A DNA stretch of 41,004 nucleotides from Roseomonas sp. 18066 (GTDB lineage: Bacteria > Pseudomonadota > Alphaproteobacteria > Acetobacterales > Acetobacteraceae). Of the stretch, positions 8,453-17,004 are shown one piece after another (within the stretch, counting starts at the first letter, position 1; every line of letters begins with the position of its first letter). The notes under the pieces are model-generated. The model was not told the DNA's origin and did not search any database. It was given only the letters and a program-made list of their open reading frames with translations. A program made the translations under genes and the position numbers. The stretch covers positions 1 through 41,004 of the forward strand of contig NZ_CACSJM010000039.1 in the NCBI RefSeq assembly GCF_902706185.1. The letters are read 5' to 3'.

Positions 8453-9504
8453 GCGCGGTGATGGAGCCCGAGGATCGCGCGGAATCGATCCGCATGATCC
8501 GCGACAGCGCCGCCGGCCTGGCGCCACGCGGCGGCGACCGCAAGCGGATCCGCGAGCTGCGCTTCCAGGCGCCCGGCTATGATGCCGGCGTGCTGCGCCA
8601 GATGGGCGAGCAGGGCTGGATCGGGTTGCTGGTGCCGGAAGAGGCGGGCGGCGCCGGCCTCGGCCTGTCCGAATACGTGGCACTGGTGGAAGAGCTCGGC
8701 GCCGCGCTGGTGCCGGAGCCGCTGGTCGCCGCGACCCTGTCCGCCCGCCTGCTGGCCGCCGCCGGCGCGCCGCTGGACGATGTGCTGGGCGGCGACAGGC
8801 TGCTGCTGACCGCCTGGCAGGAGAAGCCGGGCAGCCTGTCGGTGCCGGCCACCCCGGGCGGCGCGCGCGTGTTCCTGCCGATGGCCGGGGGCGCCGCTGG
8901 CTTCCTGGTGCCGGTCGCCGGGCGCGGGCTGCTGCTGCAGTCGGCCGAGGGCGCCGACCTGACGCTGGAGCCGACCCAGGATGGCGGCGCCTTCGGCACG
9001 CTGCGCCCGGCCGAGCGCGGCGAGGTGCTGAAGCTCGACCCCGCCGTGCTGGAAGATGCGCTGGACGAGGCGGCGCTGGGCACCGCGGCCTATCTGCTGG
9101 GCGTCATGGACCAGGCTTTTGCGCTGACGCTCGACTACCTGAAGACGCGCCAGCAATTCGGCAAGCCGATCGGCAGCTTCCAGGCGCTGCAGCACCGCGC
9201 GGCCGACCTGAAGATCCAGATCGCCCTGACGCGGGCCAGCATTGAGGCCGCGGCGGCGCTGGCCGATCGCGGCGCGCCGCGGGCGCAGCGCCAGGCGGCG
9301 ATCTCGCGCGCCAAGGCGCGGGCGGCCGATGCGGCGCTGCTGGTGACGCGCCAGGCGGTGCAGCTGCATGGCGGCATCGGCTATACCGACGAGGCCGATA
9401 TCGGCCTCTATCTGCGCAAGGTGATGGTGCTGGCCAGCCAGTTCGGCAGCGCCGGGCTGCACCGCCGCCGCTTCGCGGCCCAGGCGCCGGAGGAAGAGGC
9501 ATGA
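8449..9504 (+). CDS. Acyl-CoA dehydrogenase, short partner subunit
   Basis: This 351-residue ACAD-fold protein has a recognisable C-terminal helical domain (RQQFGKPIGSFQALQHRAADL and QLHGGIGYTDEADIGLYLRK). The middle region lacks the usual TEPxxGSD beta-domain motif and is divergent. Such degenerate subunits pair with a canonical ACAD to make alpha2-beta2 enzymes, as known for actinobacterial steroid side-chain ACADs. The immediate downstream ACAD, overlapping by ATGA, is the obvious partner; the pairing is inferred. The start at 8449 (MSAVMEPED) also overlaps the preceding stop. Confidence 0.82.
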   Translation: MSAVMEPEDRAESIRMIRDSAAGLAPRGGDRKRIRELRFQAPGYDAGVLRQMGEQGWIGLLVPEEAGGAGLGLSEYVALVEELGAALVPEPLVAATLSARLLAAAGAPLDDVLGGDRLLLTAWQEKPGSLSVPATPGGARVFLPMAGGAAGFLVPVAGRGLLLQSAEGADLTLEPTQDGGAFGTLRPAERGEVLKLDPAVLEDALDEAALGTAAYLLGVMDQAFALTLDYLKTRQQFGKPIGSFQALQHRAADLKIQIALTRASIEAAAALADRGAPRAQRQAAISRAKARAADAALLVTRQAVQLHGGIGYTDEADIGLYLRKVMVLASQFGSAGLHRRRFAAQAPEEEA

Positions 9505-10646
9505 CCGACCACAACGCGCTGTCCGACGACGATTTCCGCGCCGAGGTGCGCCGCTTCGTCGAAGGCAGCTACCCGGCCCATCTGCGCAACCCGCCGCACC
9601 GCCTGCATTGGCAGGAGGGCGAGGAATGGTTCCGCATCCTGCAGCAGAAGGGCTGGGTCGCGCCGGGCTGGCCGGTCGAGCTGGGCGGCATGGGGCTCGA
9701 CGCCTCGAAGCAGATCATCCTGATCGAGGAATATGAGCGCCACGGCGTGGCGCGCCTGCCCGACCATGGCGTGATCATGCTGGGCCCGCTGCTGATCCGC
9801 TTCGGCACCGACGCGCAGCGCGCGACCTTCCTGCCGAAGATCCTGGCCGGCGAGCATGTCTGGTGCCAGGGCTATTCCGAGCCCGGCGCCGGCTCCGACC
9901 TGGCCTCGCTGCGCACCGAGGCGGTGCTGGAGGGCGACCACTACGTCGTCAACGGCCAGAAGATCTGGACCACGCTCGCCACCGACGCCAACTGGATCTT
10001 CTGCCTGGTTCGCACGGACAAGAGCGGGAAAAAGCAGGAAGGAATTTCCTTCCTGCTGATCGACATGGCGACGCCGGGCGTTACCGTGCGGCCGATCATC
10101 AACCTCGGCCTGCATGACGAGTTCTGCGAGGTCTTCTTCGACAATGTCCGCGTGCCGGCCGAGAACCTCGTCGGCGCGGTGAACAAGGGCTGGAGCATGG
10201 CCAAGGCCCTGCTCGGCTTCGAGCGCATCTTCCTCGGCTCGCCGCGGCAGTCGGGCTACGCCCTGGCGCGGCTGAAGACGCTGGCCGAGCGGATGGGCGT
10301 CTTCGAGGAACCGGATTTCCAGGACCGCTATATCCGGCTGCGCTGCGACCTCGAGGACCACAAGGCGCTGTACGAAAGCTTCGTCGCCATCCTACGGCGC
10401 GGCGAGACGCTGGGCCCGGATGTCTCGATGCTGAAGCTGCACCAGTCCGACCTGTTCCAGCGCATCACCGAGCTGATGCTGGAGATCGCCGGCGAGAATG
10501 CGGGGCTGCTGAAGCCGATGGAGGGCAATCGTGACCTGCATCCCTCCGGCCAGTTCATCGAGGCGCGGCCGACCACCATCTATGGCGGCAGCTCGGAAAT
10601 CCAGCGCGGCATCCTGGCCAAGAATGTGCTGGGCCTGCCGGGCTGA
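9501..10646 (+). CDS. Acyl-CoA dehydrogenase (canonical subunit)
   Basis: The 381-residue product is a full-length FAD-dependent ACAD. It has the YSEPGAGSDLASLRT substrate/flavin motif, NGQKIWTT, and a C-terminal YGGSSEIQRGILAKNVLGLPG. It would oxidise an acyl-CoA to the 2-enoyl-CoA and pass electrons to ETF, then to the ETF-ubiquinone oxidoreductase encoded at 31035-32660. GGAGGAAGAGGC directly precedes the ATG, which overlaps the stop of the shorter ACAD gene. Together these suggest equal production of both subunits. The acyl specificity is not readable. Confidence 0.9.
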   Translation: MTDHNALSDDDFRAEVRRFVEGSYPAHLRNPPHRLHWQEGEEWFRILQQKGWVAPGWPVELGGMGLDASKQIILIEEYERHGVARLPDHGVIMLGPLLIRFGTDAQRATFLPKILAGEHVWCQGYSEPGAGSDLASLRTEAVLEGDHYVVNGQKIWTTLATDANWIFCLVRTDKSGKKQEGISFLLIDMATPGVTVRPIINLGLHDEFCEVFFDNVRVPAENLVGAVNKGWSMAKALLGFERIFLGSPRQSGYALARLKTLAERMGVFEEPDFQDRYIRLRCDLEDHKALYESFVAILRRGETLGPDVSMLKLHQSDLFQRITELMLEIAGENAGLLKPMEGNRDLHPSGQFIEARPTTIYGGSSEIQRGILAKNVLGLPG

Positions 10647-10691
10647 CCGCCGTCACCGTTCCAAAGCCGTAGCAGCAGAAGGAAGATCAGG

Positions 10692-11864
10692 TTGAGCATC
10701 CGAGGCAAGGCCTGCATCGTCGGCGCCTATGAGCATCCGACGCGCAAGGCCGAAGACAAGAGCGTCGCGCAGCTGCATGCGGAGGTCGCCCTCGGCGCGC
10801 TGCGCGATGCCGGGCTGACGCGGGCCGATGTGGACGGGTATTTCTGCGCCGGCGACGCGCCCGGCATGGGCCCGCTGAGCATGGCCGACTACATCGGGCT
10901 GAACCGGCTGACGCATTACGATTCGACCGATGTCGGCGGCTGCTCCTACCTGATGCATGTGGCGCATGCGGCGGAAGCCATCGCCATGGGCAAGTGCAAG
11001 GTGGCGCTGATCACGCTGGCCGGCCGCCCGCGCTCCGAGGGTGTCGCCACCGGCACGGCGCCGCGCCCGGGCGACCCGCGCCAGCCCGACGTGCAGTTCG
11101 AATTCCCCTTCGGCCCGGCGATCGCCAACATGTACGCCATGTGCGCGCAGCGGCACATGTACGAGTATGGCACGACGTCGGAGCAGCTGGCCTGGATCAA
11201 GGTCGCCGCCAGCCATCATGCGCAGCACAATGAGCATGCGATGCTGCGCAAGGTGGTCACCGTCGAGGATGTGGTGAACTCGCCGCTGGTGGCCGACCCG
11301 CTGCACCGCCTCGACTGCTGCGTCATCAGCGATGGCGGCGGCGCGCTGGTGGTGACCAGCCCGGAGATCGCGCGGACGCTGAAGCGGCCGATCGTCAATA
11401 TCCGCGGCACCGGCGAGGCGATCAAGCATGTCGATGGCGGCCGCATCGACCTGACCTATACCGGCGCCCGCTATGCCGGCGCCCGCGCCTTCGAGATGGC
11501 GGGCGTGAAGCCGGCCGACATCAAGTATGCCAGCATCTATGACAGCTTCACCATCACCGTGCTGATGCAGCTGGAAGACCTCGGCTTCTGCGAGAAGGGG
11601 CAGGGCGGCAAGTTCGTCTCGGACGGCAACCTGATCGCCGGCGTCGGCAAGCTGCCCTTCAACACCGATGGCGGCGGGCTGTGCAACAACCACCCGGCCA
11701 ATCGCGGCGGCATCACCAAGGTGATCGAGGCGGTGCGGCAGCTGCGCGGCGAGGCGCATCCGGCCGTGCAGGTGAAGAATTGCGACCTGGCGGTGGCGCA
11801 TGGCACGGGCGGCTCGCTCGGCACGCGGCACGGCAGCGCCACCCTGGTGCTGGAGAGGGGCTGA
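10692..11864 (+). CDS. Thiolase-like / lipid-transfer-type acyl-CoA lyase
   Basis: The 390-residue thiolase-superfamily protein has a Cys in the nucleophile region (VGGCS, Cys84) and the GGGLCNNHPANRGG motif with the conserved His. The C-terminal second Cys of biosynthetic thiolases (CxGGG) is replaced by GTGGSLG. This pattern matches the SCP2/Ltp branch, whose members either cleave beta-ketoacyl-CoA or, with a DUF35 partner, act as retro-aldolases on beta-hydroxyacyl-CoA. The DUF35 gene follows after 3 bases. The start is TTG at 10692 with AGAAGGAAG upstream. It probably performs the chain-cleaving step of the cluster. Confidence 0.82.
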   Translation: MSIRGKACIVGAYEHPTRKAEDKSVAQLHAEVALGALRDAGLTRADVDGYFCAGDAPGMGPLSMADYIGLNRLTHYDSTDVGGCSYLMHVAHAAEAIAMGKCKVALITLAGRPRSEGVATGTAPRPGDPRQPDVQFEFPFGPAIANMYAMCAQRHMYEYGTTSEQLAWIKVAASHHAQHNEHAMLRKVVTVEDVVNSPLVADPLHRLDCCVISDGGGALVVTSPEIARTLKRPIVNIRGTGEAIKHVDGGRIDLTYTGARYAGARAFEMAGVKPADIKYASIYDSFTITVLMQLEDLGFCEKGQGGKFVSDGNLIAGVGKLPFNTDGGGLCNNHPANRGGITKVIEAVRQLRGEAHPAVQVKNCDLAVAHGTGGSLGTRHGSATLVLERG

Positions 11865-11867
11865 GCC

Positions 11868-12257
11868 ATGACCGAGACCCGCATTCCCCCGGCGCCGACT
11901 CCCGATCCCTCGACCCAGAAGTTCTGGGACGCGGCGAGGCAGGGCACGCTGCTGATCGGCCGCAACAGCAAGACCGGCAAGACGCATTACCCGCCGCGCC
12001 CGGTCTGCCCCTTCGACGACGAGGGCGAGGTCGAATACGTGGCCGCCAAGGGCACCGGCACCATCTACAGCTTCAGCATCATGCGGGCGAAGGTGCCCTA
12101 TGCCATCGCCTATGTGGAGCTGGACGAGGGGCCGCGGATGATGACCAACATCATCGGCACGCCGTTCGAGAGCATCCGCATCGGCCAGAAGGTGAAGCTG
12201 CAGTTCCAGCCGACCGCCGATGACGGCGCGCCGGTGCCGATGTTCACCCCGGCCTGA
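11868..12257 (+). CDS. DUF35 OB-fold protein, partner of the thiolase-like enzyme
   Basis: This 129-residue protein has a short N-terminal helix (FWDAARQGTLLI), a degenerate zinc-ribbon segment, then an OB-fold (GTIYSFSIMR...VPYAIAYVELDEGPRMMTNI). DUF35 proteins bind CoA ligands and form complexes with thiolase-like enzymes, for example ChsH2/Ltp2-type aldolases. The four-Cys ribbon of canonical members is reduced here to a single Cys, in RPVCPFDDEG; the first pair reads RNSKTG. It is unlikely to bind structural zinc in the usual way. The ATG follows the thiolase stop by 3 bases, so co-translation with it is expected. Confidence 0.85.
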   Translation: MTETRIPPAPTPDPSTQKFWDAARQGTLLIGRNSKTGKTHYPPRPVCPFDDEGEVEYVAAKGTGTIYSFSIMRAKVPYAIAYVELDEGPRMMTNIIGTPFESIRIGQKVKLQFQPTADDGAPVPMFTPA

Positions 12258-12269
12258 GCCTGACGATGC

Positions 12270-12293
12270 GGGGGCGTCGCCTGCGGCGCCCCC
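12270..12293 (+). terminator. Weak hairpin between the DUF35 and SDR genes
   Basis: Arms of 11 bases (GGGGGCGTCGC with GCGGCGCCCCC, one G-U pair) enclose two central bases, followed by TTCCGCC rather than a U-run. It lies in the 64-base gap after the DUF35 stop. It could be a pause or RNA-processing site; strong termination is unlikely. Confidence 0.35.
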
Positions 12294-12321
12294 TTCCGCC
12301 TGCGAACGAGGAAACGAGACA

Positions 12322-13233
12322 ATGATGCTTGAAGGCAAGGTCGCCATCGTCACCGGCGCCGGCGGCGGGATCGGGCGCGAGATCGCGCTGGCCATGGCGC
12401 TGGCGGGCGCCAAGGTGGTGGTCAACGACATCGGCGCCTCGCTGACCGGCGAGGGCGAGACCTCGGCGACACCCGGCGAGCAGACCAAGAACATCATCGA
12501 GCAGCGCGGCGGCCAGGCGGTGACCAACACCGACAGCGTCTCCGACTGGGACAGCGCGCGCAACATCGTCAAGACGGCGATCGACGCCTTCGGCCGCGTC
12601 GACATCGTGGTCAACAATGCCGGCATCCTGCGCGACCAGATCTTCCACAAGACCTCGGCAGAAGAGTGGCTCGCGGTCATCAACGTGCATCTGAACGGCA
12701 GCTTCTTCGTCTCGCGCGCGGCGGCGGAGCATTTCCGGGCGCAGGGCTCGGGCGCCTATGTGCACATGACCTCGACCTCCGGCCTGATCGGGAATTTCGG
12801 CCAGGCGAATTATTCGGCGGCCAAGCTCGGGGTGGCGGCGCTGTCGAAGTCGATCGCGCTGGACATGCAGCGTTTCGGCGTGCGGTCCAACTGCATCGCG
12901 CCTTTCGCCTGGAGCCGGATGACGAGCTCGATCCCGGCCGAGACGCCGGAGCAGAAGGCCCGCGTCGAGAAGCTGAAGCGGATGACGCCGGAGAAGAACG
13001 CGCCGCTGGCGGTGTTCCTGGCGAGCGATGCCGCGAAGGACGTGAATGGCCAGATCTTCGCCGCCCGCAACAACGAGCTGTTCCTGTTCAGCCAGCCGCG
13101 CCCGGTGCGCAGCGCGCATCGTTCGGAGGGTTGGACCCCCGAGCTGATCGCCGAGCATGCGCTGCCCAGCTTCAAGGCCGCGTTCGTGGCCCTCGAGCGC
13201 AGCGGCGATGTCTTTTCCTGGGATCCTGTCTAA
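12322..13233 (+). CDS. SDR family 3-hydroxyacyl-CoA dehydrogenase-like protein
   Basis: The 303-residue SDR has TGAGGGIG (cofactor), VVNNAGILRD and a catalytic region STSGLIGNFGQANYSAAK. The wording is close to the (3R)-hydroxyacyl-CoA dehydrogenase unit of multifunctional enzyme 2 (17-beta-HSD4). It is about 50 residues longer than a simple SDR, with a C-terminal tail after the fold. It would follow the MaoC hydratase by oxidising the 3-hydroxyacyl-CoA. ACGAGGAAACGAG precedes the ATG at 12322. A strong terminator hairpin follows at 13257. The exact substrate is unknown. Confidence 0.87.
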   Translation: MMLEGKVAIVTGAGGGIGREIALAMALAGAKVVVNDIGASLTGEGETSATPGEQTKNIIEQRGGQAVTNTDSVSDWDSARNIVKTAIDAFGRVDIVVNNAGILRDQIFHKTSAEEWLAVINVHLNGSFFVSRAAAEHFRAQGSGAYVHMTSTSGLIGNFGQANYSAAKLGVAALSKSIALDMQRFGVRSNCIAPFAWSRMTSSIPAETPEQKARVEKLKRMTPEKNAPLAVFLASDAAKDVNGQIFAARNNELFLFSQPRPVRSAHRSEGWTPELIAEHALPSFKAAFVALERSGDVFSWDPV

Positions 13234-13256
13234 TCTGACAGAAAGAAGATGGGGGT

Positions 13257-13285
13257 CCGGGGGAATTCCTTCCCCCGGCCTTTTT
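13257..13285 (+). terminator. Intrinsic terminator, hairpin family copy 5
   Basis: 9-bp perfect stem with arm CCGGGGGAA (13257-13265 with 13270-13278), loop TTCC, followed by CCTTTTT. Upstream AGAAAGAAGATGGGGGT is shared, in inverted sense, with the copies at 30789 and 30995. It lies 24 bases after the SDR stop and before the MmgE/PrpD ribosome site at about 13290, inside an otherwise continuous plus-strand cluster. Confidence 0.75.
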
Positions 13286-13303
13286 CAAGTGGGAGCAGCG
13301 CCG

Positions 13304-14680
13304 ATGGGCATCACCCAGGACTTGTCCGTGTTCGCGTCCGGCCTCCGCCTGGAGGCGCTGCCGCCCGAGGTGGTGGCGCGCGCGCGCGACCTGGTGCTCG
13401 ACCTCGTCGGCAATATCGTCCGTGCCCGGCATGAGGCGGAGAGCACGCCGGCGCTGCTGGCCGCGGTGAAGGCGCTGGGGCTGGACCATGGCAGCGCCCG
13501 GGTCTTCGCCGATCCCGCCACCTACAGCCCGGCCGGCGCCGTGCTGATCAACGCCACGCTGGGCCATTCGCTGGATTTCGACGACACCCATGCGGTCGCC
13601 GTGGTGCATCCCGGCGCGCCGGTGATCCCGGCCGCGATCGCCGCCGGCGAGCTGGTCGGCGCCTCGGGGGCGGAGGTGCTGGCGGGCATCGTCGCCGGCT
13701 ACGAGGTGGCGCTGCGGCTGGCGCTGGCGCTGCCGGCGGGGGCGCATTACGACCGCGGCTTCCACCCCTCCGCCACCTGCGGCGCCTTCGGCGCGGCGGC
13801 GGCGGCGGCGCGGGTCTTCGGGCTGGATGCGGCGGGGATGGCGTCGGCGCTGGGTATCGCGCTGAGCCAGAGCGCGGGCAGCCTGCAGTTCCTGGCCAAT
13901 GGCGCCTGGACCAAGCGGTTCCAGGTGGGCTGGGCGGGGATGTCGGGCTTCGCCGCGGCGACGCTGGCGCGGGAGGGCTTCAAGGGCGCGTCGGAGGCCA
14001 TCGAGGGCAAGCACGGCTTCCTCAACGCCTATGCCCCGGCGCCGCAGCCGGCGCGCGTGCTGCAGGATCTGGGCCAGGTGTGGGAGCTGATGCTGACGGG
14101 GGTGAAGCCCTATCCGTCCTGCCGCTGGGGCCATGCCGGGATCGACGCGGCGCTGGCGCTGCGGGCGGAGCTGGGCCTCGAGGCCAGCGAGATCGAAGGC
14201 GCCACCCTGGGCATCTCGCGGGCGGGGATGCTGCTGGTGGGGTCGCCGGCCGAGCGCAAGGCGAACCCGACCAATATCGTCGACGGGCAGTTCAGCGGGC
14301 CCTTCGTCATCGCCACCGCCCTGGCCACCGGGCAGATGGGCTGGGACAGTTATGCCCAGCTTCAGGACCCGGCGCGGAAAGCGCTGATGCAGAAGATCAC
14401 CTGCGAGAACGACCCGGAGATCGAAGCCGAATTCCCGGCCAATATGTCCGGCAAGCTGACCGTGCGGGCGCGGGGAAAAACCTTCACCCGCACGGTGATC
14501 GTGCCGAAGGGCGAGCCCGAGAATTTCCTGACCGATGACGAGCTGCGCGCCAAGTTCGGCGGGCTGGCCGATGCGGTGCTGGGGGCCGATGCGGCCGCTG
14601 CCCTGGCCGAGACCATCGCGCGGATGGACCGGTTGAACGACGTCTCCGCGCTGCTGCGCAGCCCCGCCGAAGCCGCCTGA
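13304..14680 (+). CDS. MmgE/PrpD family protein
   Basis: The 458-residue product has the family's features: an N-terminal all-helical domain with HSLDFDDTHAVAVVHPGAPVIPAAIA, the AARVFGLDAAGMASALGIA helix, and a second domain containing KPYPSCRWGHAGIDAAL. Members include 2-methylcitrate dehydratase (PrpD), aconitate decarboxylase and immune-responsive gene 1, so hydration/dehydration or decarboxylation of a tricarboxylic or related acid is possible. No prpB or prpC is nearby, so a methylcitrate-cycle role is not supported. The ATG at 13304 has GGGAG about 8 bases upstream. The longer frame starts inside the SDR gene and reads through the terminator, so I rejected it. Confidence 0.85.
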   Translation: MGITQDLSVFASGLRLEALPPEVVARARDLVLDLVGNIVRARHEAESTPALLAAVKALGLDHGSARVFADPATYSPAGAVLINATLGHSLDFDDTHAVAVVHPGAPVIPAAIAAGELVGASGAEVLAGIVAGYEVALRLALALPAGAHYDRGFHPSATCGAFGAAAAAARVFGLDAAGMASALGIALSQSAGSLQFLANGAWTKRFQVGWAGMSGFAAATLAREGFKGASEAIEGKHGFLNAYAPAPQPARVLQDLGQVWELMLTGVKPYPSCRWGHAGIDAALALRAELGLEASEIEGATLGISRAGMLLVGSPAERKANPTNIVDGQFSGPFVIATALATGQMGWDSYAQLQDPARKALMQKITCENDPEIEAEFPANMSGKLTVRARGKTFTRTVIVPKGEPENFLTDDELRAKFGGLADAVLGADAAAALAETIARMDRLNDVSALLRSPAEAA

Positions 14681-14688
14681 AAGATCGC

Positions 14689-15849
14689 ATGATGGACCAG
14701 ACCGACAACCATGCCGAAATCCGCGCCGAGGTGGCGAAGCTCTGCGCCCGCTTCCCCGGCGAATACTGGCGCAAGCTGGACGAGGTGCGCGGCTACCCAA
14801 CCGAGTTCGTCAACGCCCTGACCGAGGCCGGCTGGCTGGCGGCGCTGATCCCGGAGGAGTTCGGCGGCTCGGGCCTGCCGCTGTCGGCGGCGGCGGCGAT
14901 CCTGGAGGAGGTGCAGCGCCAGGGCTGCAACGGTGCCGCCTGCCACGCGCAGATGTACATCATGGGCACCATCCTGCGGCACGGCAACGACCGGCAGAAG
15001 GCCGAGTACCTGCCGAAGATCGCCAGCGGCGAGCTGCGGCTGCAGGCCTTCGGCGTGACCGAGCCGACCAGCGGCACCGACACCACGGCGCTGCGCACGG
15101 TGGCGAAGCGCGAGGGCGACAAGTACATCGTCAACGGCCAGAAGATCTGGACGTCGCGGGCCGAGCATTCCGACCTGATGCTGCTGCTGGCGCGCACCAC
15201 GCCGCGCGACCAGGTGACGAAGAAGACCGAAGGGCTGTCGACCTTCATCGTCGACATGCGCACGGTGCTGGGCAAGGGCCTGACCATCCGGCCGATCCGC
15301 ACCATGATGAACCACAATTCCTGCGAGGTCTTTTTCGACAACATGGAGGTGCCGGCGGAGAACCTGGTCGGCGTCGAAGGCAAGGGTTTCCGCTACATCC
15401 TGGACGGGATGAATGCCGAGCGGCTGCTGATCGCGGCGGAATGCATCGGCGACGCCAAGTGGTTCATCGAGAAGTCGGTCGGCTACGCCAAGGAGCGCGT
15501 GCTGTTCGGCCGGCCGATCGGGCAGAACCAGGGCGTGCAGTTCCCGATCGCGCGGGCCTATGCGCAGATGCGCGCGGCCGAGGCCATCGTGCAGAAGGGG
15601 CTGGAGAAGTTCGAGGCCGGGGTGAACCCGGGCGAGGAAGCGAACATGGGCAAGATGCTGGCCGCCGAGGCCAGCTGGGCCGCCGGCGAGGCCTGCGTGC
15701 AGACCCATGGCGGCTTCGGCTTCGCGGAAGAATACGACATCGAACGAAAGTTCCGCGAGACGCGGCTGTACCAGGTGGCGCCGATCAGCACCAACCTGAT
15801 CCTGTCCTATCTGGGCGAGCATGTTCTTGGCATGCCGCGGAGCTATTGA
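14689..15849 (+). CDS. Acyl-CoA dehydrogenase
   Basis: The 386-residue canonical ACAD has FGVTEPTSGTDTTALRT, NGQKIWTSRAEHSDLMLLLART and a C-terminal GGFGFAEEYDIERKFRETRLYQVAPIS segment ending VLGMPRSY. It is a close paralogue in layout and C-terminal wording of the ACAD at 17005, with a CoA-transferase gene between them. A second ATG at 14692 is equally possible as start. FAD-dependent alpha,beta-dehydrogenation of an acyl-CoA is expected, with electrons going to ETF. Substrate specificity cannot be read. Confidence 0.9.
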   Translation: MMDQTDNHAEIRAEVAKLCARFPGEYWRKLDEVRGYPTEFVNALTEAGWLAALIPEEFGGSGLPLSAAAAILEEVQRQGCNGAACHAQMYIMGTILRHGNDRQKAEYLPKIASGELRLQAFGVTEPTSGTDTTALRTVAKREGDKYIVNGQKIWTSRAEHSDLMLLLARTTPRDQVTKKTEGLSTFIVDMRTVLGKGLTIRPIRTMMNHNSCEVFFDNMEVPAENLVGVEGKGFRYILDGMNAERLLIAAECIGDAKWFIEKSVGYAKERVLFGRPIGQNQGVQFPIARAYAQMRAAEAIVQKGLEKFEAGVNPGEEANMGKMLAAEASWAAGEACVQTHGGFGFAEEYDIERKFRETRLYQVAPISTNLILSYLGEHVLGMPRSY

Positions 15850-15851
15850 GC

Positions 15852-16985
15852 ATGGTTCCGGGCAAGCCGCTCGCCGGGCTGCTGGTGGTCTCGATGGAGC
15901 AGGCGGTGGCGGCGCCCACCTGCTCGGTGAAGCTGGCCGATGCCGGCGCGCGAGTGATCAAGATCGAACGCGCCGAGGGCGATTTCGCCCGCGGCTACGA
16001 CAAGGCCGCCGCCGGGCAGTCGACCTATTTCGTCTGGCTGAACCGCGGCAAGGAAAGCGTCTGCCTCGACATCAAGCAGGCGGATGACAAGGCGCTGCTG
16101 GCGGCCTTGCTGGCCAAGGCGGATGTGTTCATCCAGAACCTCGCCCCCGGCGCCATGGCGCGGGCCGGCTTCGGCAGCGCGGAACTGCGGAAGAAGCATC
16201 CGCGGCTGATCACCGTGGATATCTCGGGCTATGGCGAGAGCGGCGACTACGCCACGATGAAGGCCTATGACCTGCTGGTGCAGGCGGAAAGCGCGCTGGC
16301 CTCGATCACCGGGCATCCGGCGGGGCCGGGGCGGGTCGGGGTCTCGGTCTGCGACATCGCCTGCGGCACCATGGCGCATGCCGCGGTGCTGGAGGCGCTG
16401 ATCGAGCGCGGCATCACCGGCGAGGGGAAAGCCATCGGCGTGTCGCTGTTCGACGCCATGGCCGATTGGATGAATGTGCCCCTGCTGTATTTCGAAGGCA
16501 CGGGGAATGCGCCGCAGCGGCTCGGCCTGGCGCATCCGTCGATCTGTCCCTATGGCGCCTTCGCGACCTCGGACGGGGCGCTGGTGCTGATCTCGATCCA
16601 GAACGAGCGGGAGTGGGTGCAGTTCTGCGCCGGCTTCCTGCAGGAGCCCGATCTGCCGCAGCGCGAAGGCTTCCGCAGCAATGTCGAGCGCGTGGCGCAT
16701 CGGCCGGAAGTGGATGCGCATGTCGCCGCCGTCTTCGCCACGCTGACGCGGGATGACTGCGCGCAGCGGCTGCGGGCGTCGAACACCGCCTTTGGCTTCG
16801 TCAACGACCTGCCGGCGCTGGCGGCGCATCCGGCGCTGCGGCGGCTGGTGGTGCAGACGCCGAATGGCGAGGTGGCGATGGCCGCGCCCGCCGCGCGTCT
16901 CGACGGCGCGCCGCGGGAGTATGGCGCGGTGCCGGCGCTGGGGGCGCAGACCGAGGCGGTGCGGCGGGAATTCGCCGCCAGCTGA
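15852..16985 (+). CDS. CaiB/BaiF class III CoA-transferase
   Basis: The 377-residue family III CoA-transferase has the N-terminal LLVVSMEQAVAAPTCSVKLADAGARVIKIE segment (with the DFARGYD region after it), NLAPGAMARAGF, and YDLLVQAESALASITGHPAG with conserved Asp140 in the catalytic region. Such enzymes move CoA between two organic acids without ATP. The start ATG is 2 bases after the preceding ACAD stop. Lying between two ACAD genes, it likely activates the acid that one of them oxidises. This gives the cluster a second activation route besides the NDP-forming synthetase. Confidence 0.9.
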   Translation: MVPGKPLAGLLVVSMEQAVAAPTCSVKLADAGARVIKIERAEGDFARGYDKAAAGQSTYFVWLNRGKESVCLDIKQADDKALLAALLAKADVFIQNLAPGAMARAGFGSAELRKKHPRLITVDISGYGESGDYATMKAYDLLVQAESALASITGHPAGPGRVGVSVCDIACGTMAHAAVLEALIERGITGEGKAIGVSLFDAMADWMNVPLLYFEGTGNAPQRLGLAHPSICPYGAFATSDGALVLISIQNEREWVQFCAGFLQEPDLPQREGFRSNVERVAHRPEVDAHVAAVFATLTRDDCAQRLRASNTAFGFVNDLPALAAHPALRRLVVQTPNGEVAMAAPAARLDGAPREYGAVPALGAQTEAVRREFAAS

Positions 16986-17004
16986 GGAAACGAAGGAAAG
17001 CAAA

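Noticed and set aside
13304..14680. Methylcitrate cycle assignment (prpD) for the MmgE/PrpD gene
   Set aside because: No prpB, prpC or acnD neighbours; the family covers several reactions.
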